Assembly: GCA_003116975.1 (NCBI GenBank)
Contig: BGKB01000005.1
Span: 253,880-317,879 of the forward strand
DNA from: Aurantiochytrium sp. KH105
Lineage: Eukaryota > Sar > Bigyra > Thraustochytrida > Thraustochytriidae
Direction: 5' to 3'
DNA: 64,000 nt
Part shown: positions 9,451 through 17,771 of the stretch, in pieces
Layout of the letters: each line of letters begins with the position of its first letter
Position numbering within the stretch: the first letter of the stretch is position 1
The notes under the pieces: generated by a model
What the model saw: only the letters and a program-made list of their open reading frames with translations
Told to the model about the DNA's origin: nothing
Databases searched by the model: none
Translations under genes and position numbers: made by a program

Positions 9451-11202
9451 TGGCAGTCGTGCACGCGGGCGGCCGGGGCGGGCAAGGCAATGCAGGTCTG
9501 TCTGTCTGCCTCCTCGCCTCGACTCGACTCGACTCGACTCGGCTATTCTTGCTTTCCCCTTTTCTTCCTGTCTTTCTCTCCTTCTTTCCGCCGCCTACCT
9601 GCTCCTGTAGAAGTTCCCCGCTGCTTCCGGGATGCGCGTCTCTGCCCCTCTGCGACTGCTGCCCCCCGCCCCACACTACATTGTTTCCCCCGCACTCACT
9701 CTCGGCGCACCGCTCCAGCACCGCTCGTCCTCTGCCTAACGTAGCACTGACCAGCCTCCGTCCACAGCTTGCTTCCCCTGCACAGCCACGGACCTCACGA
9801 GATCCGGTTGACTCCGTCCACAGCGTCCGCAGTTCCCCTCTCTCTCCCCTACCGCGAGCTTCTCGCCCAAGCGCCACCTTACGCACCTGCTCGCGTCCTC
9901 TACCACTGCGCGCAGCTGCGGCGGCCTGTTCCTCCCAGCTTCCGCCCCGGCTCCGCCTACCACTGTTAAGCCGTTGCACTCGCGCCTGCGCGCCTCGTCT
10001 CCGACCGCTGCGGGGCGGCGCGTCTTTGCCCATACTTTCCATCCCTACCGCACCCGGCTGACCGCCCACCACTGTGGGGCAGTGACGTTGGCGCGCGCGC
10101 CCTCTTACTAGCCAGCCAGCCACATGCATTATATACATAGAGAGATAGCCAGCCAGCCAGTCGCCGTGGCGGTAGCCGACCGCGCGGCAGCCAGCAGCCG
10201 CTCTCTGCGGGGAGGCGAGGCGAGAGGGGGGGGGGGGGGGGAGGTGTCCTATTGGCCGCCGCTGTGGGAGCGCTGGCCGCCTTGCCGCACGACCCGCTCT
10301 TCCCCCTCTTCTCCCCGCTCTTCGCCCTCCGCCTGCCCGCTCTCGCTCTCTCTCCCGGCCTCGCCGCAACAGCGGCCACTGCAGCTGCAGCTGGCCGCCC
10401 TCTCGCGCCCCAAGCACGCGCCTGCGCCTCGGCCTCGTCCCGCCTCCCCGCCTGGCCTGGCCTGGCCCGGCCGCGGCGCCCTCGTCACGCAACGCGCAGC
10501 CGCCTGCAGCTGCAGCACCTCTCTGCAGGCCTCTCCAGGCTCGCGCCTCTGCTTGGCAGAGCAGAGCAGAGAGAGGGCAGGGGACGAGGGGCCTGTGCCG
10601 CGCCGCCGCAGCTGCGGGGCGGGGCGCTGGGCGGAGGCCCTGCGGTAGGCCGCGCGAGGGGACGGAATCCAGCCTCGCGCGGGCGCAGGTGTGGGCGGGT
10701 GCGGCGCGAAAAGGCGAACGCGCAGTTATTGTGGGAACGATCGTGCAGAGGCGCGCTTTGCTTCAGCACAGAGGGCGGCAAAAAGCTGTAGCTTTCAAGT
10801 GTGGAGGCCTCGAGAAGCACACGTAGCTCCCCACACAACTTGTGTAGAAGCTGCTAGCTTTGTTAAAGAAGCTCCGAGGAACGCTGCTGGGAGCTAGTAG
10901 GTTCTCCACAGTAGGTCTGTAGGATCCGGCTGTAAAGCGGATAGCTTTTGTGAACGTGGTGCGGTGGATGCGGGGCGTGAAGATCGTGAACGAGCTCAAG
11001 GCAGGTGGTGATAAAAACCCTATAGGCAGACGAGCTGCAGCAATGACCAACTGCAACCACGAGCGTCCGTCCGCGCGGATGTGTGTGCGTGCGTGCTATA
11101 CGTGATCAGTATTATTTCTTCAGGTCCAACGCTCCCCGGCGGATCGCCCCTGGAGTGGATCGGATCATTCTCCCCCCCAAAAAAAGAAGGAGTCGCTTGA
11201 AA

Positions 11203-11370
11203 ATGTCTAACCTCTTATCGCGCTCGTGCACTGTAAGATCTGCCGTTGACCAAATGATGCTTGCTGTTGCTGTAGCTTTTGCGGTAGCTATTGCTGTAAC
11301 TGTTGCATTTGCTTGCTTAGCCAGCCAGAAAAAGCGCATCATCGTGAGACCTGAGGAAGCGAAAACATGA
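11203..11370 (+). CDS. Possible 55-residue single-pass membrane peptide (weak)
   Basis: The frame from the ATG at 11203 encodes a short peptide. A ~23-residue Ala/Val-rich hydrophobic segment begins near residue 18, followed by a basic KKR tail, which is the layout of a small tail-side-anchored protein. The hydrophobic part comes from an imperfect hexamer repeat (gctgtt/gctgta), which could produce such a frame by chance. There is no homology that I recognise. Confidence 0.18.
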   Translation: MSNLLSRSCTVRSAVDQMMLAVAVAFAVAIAVTVAFACLASQKKRIIVRPEEAKT

Positions 11371-12372
11371 GCGACTCGACCCATAGTGCCCGTGCGAAGT
11401 GCACGAGAACGCTGTGAAGCCATCGAAATCGTGAACGCGCTTATTTTCCCCACTGTAGAAGAGATGGCCTATGCTCTAACACCCACCACCTTGGACAGAG
11501 CTATCTCCCGAAGCAATGTTCCGGCCTCGCAAGCGCTGCGATCGACCCACGTCATCACCTGCCGATGCTCATTCGTATGGTTTCTCCGGCCAAGCCGTCG
11601 ATGCTACGGCAACCGACTGTAACCATGACGCTGTCCTTCGAGACCGCACTTGCAAGTTGCGAAATGATGCCGTTTGAGTAGACATTTTCGTCCGGTAGCG
11701 AGCAAGTGCAGAAATTCAAGGCTGACGCGCCGATAGCAAGGCCAAGCTTTGGCTCGTGCATAGAATCCTTGTTCTATCATGATGACGTTGTGTGCGTGCA
11801 CATGACGAAAACGCTTGAGAAGCTGCAGGATAAAAGCAAAAGATTCTACATCCAGCGCAAAAAAAGGTTGATTGCAGTTGCAGCGATTGCTCTACTCTTT
11901 CACCGTCTTGTAGAAATTGACAAGCTTGCGAATTGTGCACGTTCTGCATGCAAGCAGCAAGAGCAGCAGCATTTGAAACGCAAGCAGACCCACACTTTTG
12001 GAGCAGCTGCAGCAAAAGAAAAAGAAGCTACAGGGCTAGTAGTTTTAAGATCCAGCTCAAAAGTTGCAGCTAAAGATCTTTCGTGGTCCACTTCCTTTGC
12101 ATTGTAAGAAATCTCGAGTCATACATTCGAGGGCCGGTTCTCACAAGGATGCTTTTTGTTAGTCGGGACAAGAATCCAATTTGTCTGCACGTCAATTCGT
12201 TGAAAACATGCAATGATGCTCGAGATTGTGAACGACCATCACCAGCATCCTGAGAACCAAAGAGAAGAATCAAACGTACACACGAGAACATAATCTATAA
12301 AAGGGGAAAGGGGAAAAACAACAAAGAAAGGGACAGACAGCAGAGTTGAAGGTCAAGATGGGCGGGTCGAAC

Positions 12373-14577
12373 TTATGAAATAATGCAGCAACCGCCACCG
12401 CGCGTAGCGACCTTGGCCTCTTGACGATTAGCCGCGGCCTCCATCTGCTCGTACTCTCTGACCTTGGCCGCGTATCCTGCCGGATCCATCTGCTGCTCAC
12501 GAAATTCCTCAAGCATGAAAATGGTCTCGGGGCTGGAGATGAAGATACGCGTGTGGCCAAAGACAAACTCGGACTTGGCAATCTCGCTGTGCTTCTTCAG
12601 AATGGCCGCAATGAGCTGACGGCAACCATCGACGCCGCCCACCTGCAGACCAGGACACAGACTGTAGAAACGCTGGACAAAGAGGTCAAAGGTAGCCTTG
12701 TAAGAGTAGCCGGCCTTGGCCACGCGCACTGACTCGAGGAGACCGAGGTAACGGACCTGATGCAAGACGCGCTTCTCCTCGATCTTCATGGGCGCCTTTT
12801 GCTCGTTGGGCTTGATGCAACGAATGTAGTGCGGCTGGCAGCGCATGAGCGTCTGCACAAGCTGGCCACAGCTGGTGCGAATCTTGGTCGAAGAGGTTGA
12901 AGGCTGACGATGGGCCTGCTCCTCCTCACGGGCCCAAAGGTTGCGCACAAAGGGGTTGGTAGACGTCTTCATGCAGTTGACGAGCGAATGAAAAAGGTTG
13001 TCCATGTTCTTGAAGGCCATGTCCTTGACCGAGTACGTGACATCACCGGCGTAGTGCTTGATGGTGAAACCAGCCGTGAACGCCGAAGTGGAGCTGAGGA
13101 TGCGCAAATGCGGGTGGCTGGCGACCGCAGACATGGACAGCTTTTCAATAAACTTGGTATCGGCCGTGTCCGAGTCGACAGCGTGCAGCGAGCGGCACGT
13201 GTCATCAAGGACACGAAAGATTCCCGGCGGATTCCTGCCCTCGATGAGCTCCACCACGGTCTTATTGTCAAAGTACTTGATCTCGCGCCAGGGCAGACCC
13301 TCTTGGCGGTAGAGCTCCTGCTCGCCGCGGATGGTGAGACTGATAAAGATTTGCTGCAGCTGCTCGTTCACGTAGTTGATACAGAGCTGCTCGAAACCGT
13401 TCTCCTTGAAGATTTCAAAACCGTAAATATCAAGAATACCAATGGTCTTGCCAAACTGGGCGTCGCGCGTGTACATGACGGAGTTGAGCTGCGCCACGAT
13501 GACGTCAAAGATGCGACTGTACATTTCCTTGGCCAAAGCGTCGCGGATCTGCGAGGCCTGGTCGGCGTTCTGCGGAATGTTCACCACACTGGCGCGCCGG
13601 CCACCCATGGCCACCGTCTTGTGGGTGATCGCCTTGAGCAGATCGGCCGGGGCGACGCCAAAAAGGTAGGCGGCCATCTCGAGCGAGTACTCGCCGCCGC
13701 GCTCGAGCTGCGCAGGCGCATCGCGGCCCGTCAGCCGGGCGTTGCCCAGATGGAGAATACCACCCAGCACGGTAAAGAGGTACCACTGCTGCTCCATGGG
13801 CACGCCGATCGTGTTAAAGGCCTGCAAGACCTCTTGAAAGTCCTTGGCGTCGTCCATGCCATCCACGTAGGTGGTGCCTTGCGACAGATAAGCGTAGTCC
13901 TCGGCGCGTCCCAGCTGGCACTGGCTCAGGAGCTCGGGCCATCCGCCGGCGAGCAGACCGTAAAACACGTGGAAGCTGCGCTCGCCGCGGCCCGCATAGG
14001 TGACGCGACTCTTTTCGAGAAGAAAGTTGCTCGTCACGCCACCGACGGGCTCGCCTGCGCCGTTAAACTGCAGCTCGAGATACTTTCCGAAGCGGGACGA
14101 GTTGTTGTTGCGCAAGGTTTTCGCGTTGCCAAAGGACTCGAGGAGCGGGTTCGACTGCAGAATGATCTGCTTCATGTTGGCCGAGACGCTCGATGATCCG
14201 GACACGCTCGACACGTAGTGCAGAAGGAGCTTGGCGGACTCGGTCTTGCCGGCGCCGGACTCGCCACTGATGACCACGGCCTGGGGGCCCATTTCCTTCA
14301 TGCCACGGTACGCGCGTTCGGCGAGGGCGTAGATGTGAGGTGACGAGTCGGAGAGCTTGGCCGTCTGGTACTTGCGCACGTGTTTCTCGCCGTAGATGGG
14401 CAGCGATCGGTACGGGTTCACAGCGATGATGACATCGCCCACGGCGGTGTAGATCTTGTTCTTGTCGAGGCGGTGTTTGAGCTGGGTCACGATGTTCTCC
14501 ACCGAGATCGAGCTCATGAGCGTCAGATCGTCCACGCCGTTCTGACGCTCCGTCATCTTGGTCATAAAGTAGCTCAT
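12373..14577 (-). CDS. Short class-I-like myosin with C-terminal CaaX prenylation box and no tail
   Basis: The 734 residues are almost entirely a myosin motor. The P-loop GESGAGKTE is at 105-113, switch I NNNSSRFGKY at 157-166, the switch II/relay DIYGFEIF from 383 and the actin-binding/SH1 region near 575-620. The TEDS-rule residue is Ser330 in RRASV, sixteen residues before DALAK, a setting expected for PAK/Ste20-type heavy-chain phosphorylation as in amoeboid class I myosins. After the converter only ~40 residues remain: no IQ motif, TH1 or SH3. The chain ends GGGCCIIS, where CIIS fits a farnesylation CaaX signal and the preceding Cys could be palmitoylated. Dictyostelium MyoK is the known precedent for a tailless, CaaX-ending class-I-related myosin. 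Probable role: a membrane-tethered actin motor. Confidence 0.9.
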   Translation of the reverse strand: MSYFMTKMTERQNGVDDLTLMSSISVENIVTQLKHRLDKNKIYTAVGDVIIAVNPYRSLPIYGEKHVRKYQTAKLSDSSPHIYALAERAYRGMKEMGPQAVVISGESGAGKTESAKLLLHYVSSVSGSSSVSANMKQIILQSNPLLESFGNAKTLRNNNSSRFGKYLELQFNGAGEPVGGVTSNFLLEKSRVTYAGRGERSFHVFYGLLAGGWPELLSQCQLGRAEDYAYLSQGTTYVDGMDDAKDFQEVLQAFNTIGVPMEQQWYLFTVLGGILHLGNARLTGRDAPAQLERGGEYSLEMAAYLFGVAPADLLKAITHKTVAMGGRRASVVNIPQNADQASQIRDALAKEMYSRIFDVIVAQLNSVMYTRDAQFGKTIGILDIYGFEIFKENGFEQLCINYVNEQLQQIFISLTIRGEQELYRQEGLPWREIKYFDNKTVVELIEGRNPPGIFRVLDDTCRSLHAVDSDTADTKFIEKLSMSAVASHPHLRILSSTSAFTAGFTIKHYAGDVTYSVKDMAFKNMDNLFHSLVNCMKTSTNPFVRNLWAREEEQAHRQPSTSSTKIRTSCGQLVQTLMRCQPHYIRCIKPNEQKAPMKIEEKRVLHQVRYLGLLESVRVAKAGYSYKATFDLFVQRFYSLCPGLQVGGVDGCRQLIAAILKKHSEIAKSEFVFGHTRIFISSPETIFMLEEFREQQMDPAGYAAKVREYEQMEAAANRQEAKVATRGGGCCIIS

Positions 14578-14932
14578 GGTGCCTTGTTCGCGCCGCGCGC
14601 GAGTCCCTCTTCCTCGCTCGCTGTCTTGAGCTCGCTGGCTATGCTGTCCTCGCGCTCTCGGCTCCCCGTGGCAATCTGACCAGATCGGACCAGACCAGCC
14701 AGATCAGTACAGAGCAGCCAAGGATGCGAGCCTCGGCGAAGCCGGCTATGTGCTCCGCTGCGCTCCTCCGCGCTCGACCGACGTCTCGCTCTTCGCCCGC
14801 GCGCGCCGTGAGAGAGAAAGAGAGAGAGAGAGCGCGCGCGCGTCTGCGTTCTGCTTTCCCTCCCGCGGCCGCCTTTTCCGCAGACAGACTCGGAGGCTGG
14901 CCGCTGCTTGCTGCTGCTTGCTCGGGCCGTCT

Positions 14933-14970
14933 CCTTCTTTCTTTCTTTCCTTCTTTCTTTCTTTCTTTTT
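14933..14970. repeat. (CTTT)n microsatellite
   Basis: An imperfect run of cttt units lies in the upstream region of the CaaX myosin. Confidence 0.85.
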
Positions 14971-15178
14971 ACCTACTCGCTCCCGCCCGTCTGTCTGTCT
15001 GTCTACTACCAGCCCGCCTGCCTTCCTTCCACGCGCACGCACGAGGCGGCAAGAGCAGCGCCGGGGCACGCGCTCGTACCGGCCGCGCTCGCTCGCACCG
15101 CTGCCGCCGCTGCAGCCCGTGCGCACGCGTACTGCCCGCGCCGCAGCGGCCGCCGGCTGCGCACGCCCAGGCGCGGCG

Positions 15179-15290
15179 CGGGCGGGCGGGCGGGCGGGCG
15201 GGCGGGCGCACGCGCGTCGGCGATGGGATGGGATGGCGCGAGGCGACGCGAGGCGAGGCGAGGCGGGCGGGCGGGCGGGCGGGCGAGCGG
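15179..15290. repeat. Two (GGGC)n microsatellites
   Basis: Runs of gggc at about 15179-15208 and 15262-15290 flank a gcgaggcgag patch. They may form G-rich structured DNA. Confidence 0.85.
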
Positions 15291-16349
15291 GGGAAAGGAA
15301 AGCGGAAGGAAGGGAGGGAGGGAAGGAGGGAGGAAGGCTGCGAGCGATCTCGGGGCGCGCGCCGCTTTTTATGGCGCGCTGGATGCACAGGATCTATCGG
15401 CGCAGCTGGCTGGCTGGCCGGGTGAAGAAAGAAAGCAAGAAAGCGAGAAAGAAGAAGCCAAGAGTCTGCGAAGAGCTGCGGCCGGGCTGGCTGGCTGGTG
15501 CCGGCAGGGTTGAGGCGGTACGGCGCGCGGAGCCTGCGCTGCTGCTGCGTACAGTACGCGCGCAGCGCGGCTGAGCCGGGCGCTGGCGAGGTGGGTTTCT
15601 TCGGCGGGGCGGGCGATGCTGCACGCGCCGCGGCCGTCAGTGCAGGCAGCACCGCTCGGAGACCGCGTGCACGTGCCGGCGGCCCGGCCCGCTGCAGCTG
15701 CTGCAGCAGCAGCTGCCAGCTGCGGCTACGAGCTGCGCTGCGCGGGAGCGCGAAGAGGCGCGCGCCAAGAAAGAGCCTCGGCCAGCCAGCAGATCTACCT
15801 GCGTGCCGAGGACGGGAAGGAGAGACACTTGTGGAACAGCTGCAGACGGACGAGGGGTCGCGCGCTCGGAAAAAATTGGCAGCGACGTCGATCTTGAAGA
15901 CCGCGCGGGACTCGCGAGCGTCGCGACGGCGAGACAGAAGCGACGCGAGGCGCGCGGGACGCGGAGAGCGGGAAGCGGAGCGGCGCTCTGCTGCTGGCAG
16001 TGGCGGCGAGGAGAGCGGCCGCCGCGGGGCAAAAGAGGAGGTTCTCATTCGTGCGCGCGTGTGCAGGAGTCGAGTGGGTGCTCAGGGACCCGAGGAATCG
16101 TCGGTGGGGGAAGCTGCTTTCATGCCCCCCTTGGGAAGAGTGGCGATGCTGGGGCTGCTTCTGGAGGGGGGGGTATGGGGGTGAGATCTCGGGGGCATTG
16201 CTTTTTTGGCTTTTTTATGTTTGTTTCACTTTTTTTGGCTATACGCAACTTGGGTTTTGCTTATAGATTGTGTTTTATTTCGACCACCATGGCCAACCAA
16301 CAAACACGCACACACTCTCTCACAGACGCACCTACACACAAAAACCCAC

Positions 16350-16384
16350 GCACGCACTCACGCACGCACGCACGCACGCACGCA
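16350..16384. repeat. (CACG)n microsatellite
   Basis: Tandem cacg/cgca units lie about 0.5 kb upstream of the gene at 16877. Confidence 0.85.
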
Positions 16385-16876
16385 TCTGTGCTGCATGCCC
16401 GCACGCGGCCGTGAATGAAGTAGGCCCTGCCTCTGCCGGGAGCAGTGCGAAGACGAGCTGCAAGCGGCACGGCGGCTGCGGCACGGCTCGCTGTTGGCAG
16501 ATGACCTTTGCGGCAGTTGCTGTTGCAGCAGCAGCAGCAGCACCGTGCAGTGGCAAGTCTTCAACCCTGGTCGATCCAATCCACCATGGCCACTGCCATC
16601 AAACAGCCACCAATGCTGCCAGCCACCATGGCCAGCCAGAGATGTGAAAAAAAAAAAAAGGGGAAAGAAAAGACTTTTTCTAATATCGTGCACGATAGTA
16701 CGCAACGGATAAGACGAATGCGCGCTCTCGGTCAGGGAGTTAGGGAAAGAAAGAGGCAAGCCAGAAAAAATCATTACCACTCACTCGCGTGAACAAACAC
16801 ACAAACAAGCAAACAAACAAACAAATAAACACCAGACAGCAAGAGCTGAAGGCGGCGCGCTTCTTCTTGCTTTCCC

Positions 16877-17560
16877 ATGAAGGTCCCGCGTCGCAAGGAC
16901 CCGTTCGCGGTCCGCAACGAGGTCTTCGCCGACGGCACAGGAACCGGACCTGGTCCGCAACCCTGGCACCTTGGCGGCGCTGCCTCGCCCGCGTCAGCTG
17001 CGTCAAGCCGCTTCAAGGGACAGAGCGAACTTGAGACCTCGCGCTCACCCAATGCCAACAACACCCTCTCGCTCGCCGTTGTGCCGCAAGATTGGGTCGT
17101 AGCGACAGCAGAGGCAGCTGCGGCTCAGGCCGACCAGCGAGAACGACGAAAAATCAAAGCCAATCCTGGCGCAGCCGAGGTCTGGCTCGCAGAGCGACGC
17201 CGCGGCGCTCCCTGGCGTGAACGCGCCGAGCGTCTTCAGCAAGTCGAAGACGAAAAGGCCAAGCGTGAACATGCAGTCAAGCGCGTCACCCTTCTTGCCA
17301 AACAAACCTGTGCTGGCATTAAATCCGTCTACGGCATTCGATACGACCCCTCCGAGCTCGCTCCTCTTATTTCCGATGCCATCAAGGAAATGCAAAAGCC
17401 AAACCATACCGCAGAATCTGCTCTTCTTGTCAAGGCTGTGCAATCGTATGACCTCAAAGCTGTATGCAGGATACTCGGGCTCCATGTCACAACCAGCGCA
17501 AGCGACCCACCACCAAACCTCTCGATTCTATCTAAACCGCCGGTGCGGCCCAAGCCCTAA
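16877..17560 (+). CDS. Hypothetical protein, 227 residues
   Basis: An ATG-initiated frame with codon use like its neighbours. The N-terminal ~75 residues are Gly/Ala/Ser-rich and probably disordered. Residues ~75-150 are a charged helix, with RERRKIKANPGAAEVWLAER and basic/acidic heptads. The C-terminal part has a compact helical look (KSVYGIRYDPSELAPLISDA, then AESALLVKAVQSYDLKAVCR) and a Pro-rich tail. No signal peptide, membrane segment or family signature is recognised. It runs tail-to-tail with AMP deaminase, 211 bp away. Confidence 0.6.
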   Translation: MKVPRRKDPFAVRNEVFADGTGTGPGPQPWHLGGAASPASAASSRFKGQSELETSRSPNANNTLSLAVVPQDWVVATAEAAAAQADQRERRKIKANPGAAEVWLAERRRGAPWRERAERLQQVEDEKAKREHAVKRVTLLAKQTCAGIKSVYGIRYDPSELAPLISDAIKEMQKPNHTAESALLVKAVQSYDLKAVCRILGLHVTTSASDPPPNLSILSKPPVRPKP

Positions 17561-17771
17561 GCTCTGCGCCAGCAATTATTTCTTTCAAGCGCCGCGATGT
17601 GTTTTTATATAGTGTAAAATGATCTTCTATTCTTTTTCTTCAAAGTTCTCTTCTTTCGCTGTTGGGCACGAGAAAATAACGCTCGCACGGTGCGCTGCAT
17701 CGCTCCATTTTGATCTTGAATCCTTTCTTTTGGTGCAAAAAATAAAGCTTTCTCGATTTCCACATTCGCGT

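Larger units (their letters stand above)
9352..12372. other. Three-kilobase gene-poor region
   Basis: This lies between two minus-strand genes. The part at 9.4-10.7 kb is extremely GC-rich and C/T- or G-biased, with simple repeats; it contains long frames in several phases that look like composition artefacts. The part at 10.8-12.3 kb is near 50% GC and holds only short frames. Two GCAAGT-N4-AAA variants occur at 11652 and 11702. A TATAAAAGG sequence at about 12296 points to no gene. It probably comprises the promoter/leader of the small coiled-coil gene plus non-coding sequence or an unrecognised spliced gene or RNA. Confidence 0.4.
14578..16876. other. Long divergent upstream region with simple repeats
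   Basis: This separates the CaaX myosin (minus) from the small plus-strand gene at 16877. It is very GC-rich around 14.8-16.1 kb, with (TTTC)n, (GGGC)n, GCTGG and CACG repeats. Three CCACCATGGCCA-like words occur at about 16280, 16582 and 16624 but none opens a long frame. No gene is supported; long overlapping frames in several phases are attributed to base composition. Confidence 0.45.

Noticed and set aside
9263-10492. 409-codon minus-strand frame in the GC-rich leader region
   Set aside because: Composition is Arg/Gly/Ser low complexity, overlapping frames exist in several phases, and no domain is visible.
11706-12107. 133-codon plus-strand frame in the gene-poor region
   Set aside because: Opens at a GTG with no early ATG, and the sequence has no recognisable features.
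12294-12306. TATAAAAGG as a TATA box
   Set aside because: No plus-strand gene starts downstream; the site lies at the 3' end of the minus-strand myosin.
12910-14196. 428-codon plus-strand open frame opposite the CaaX myosin
   Set aside because: It is a mirror of a highly conserved motor domain in GC-rich DNA; its translation has no domain-like features.
14969-16048. 359-codon minus-strand frame and overlapping plus-strand frames in the myosin upstream region
   Set aside because: Simple-repeat-driven Arg/Pro/Ala sequence with no conserved features.
16321-16386. Short CAC/CACG repeats considered as a CRISPR-like array
   Set aside because: Simple microsatellite without distinct spacers, in a eukaryotic context.
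16280-16640. Three CCACCATGGCCA words as possible starts of a small gene family
   Set aside because: None leads into a long or coherent frame; probably chance in CCA-rich sequence.
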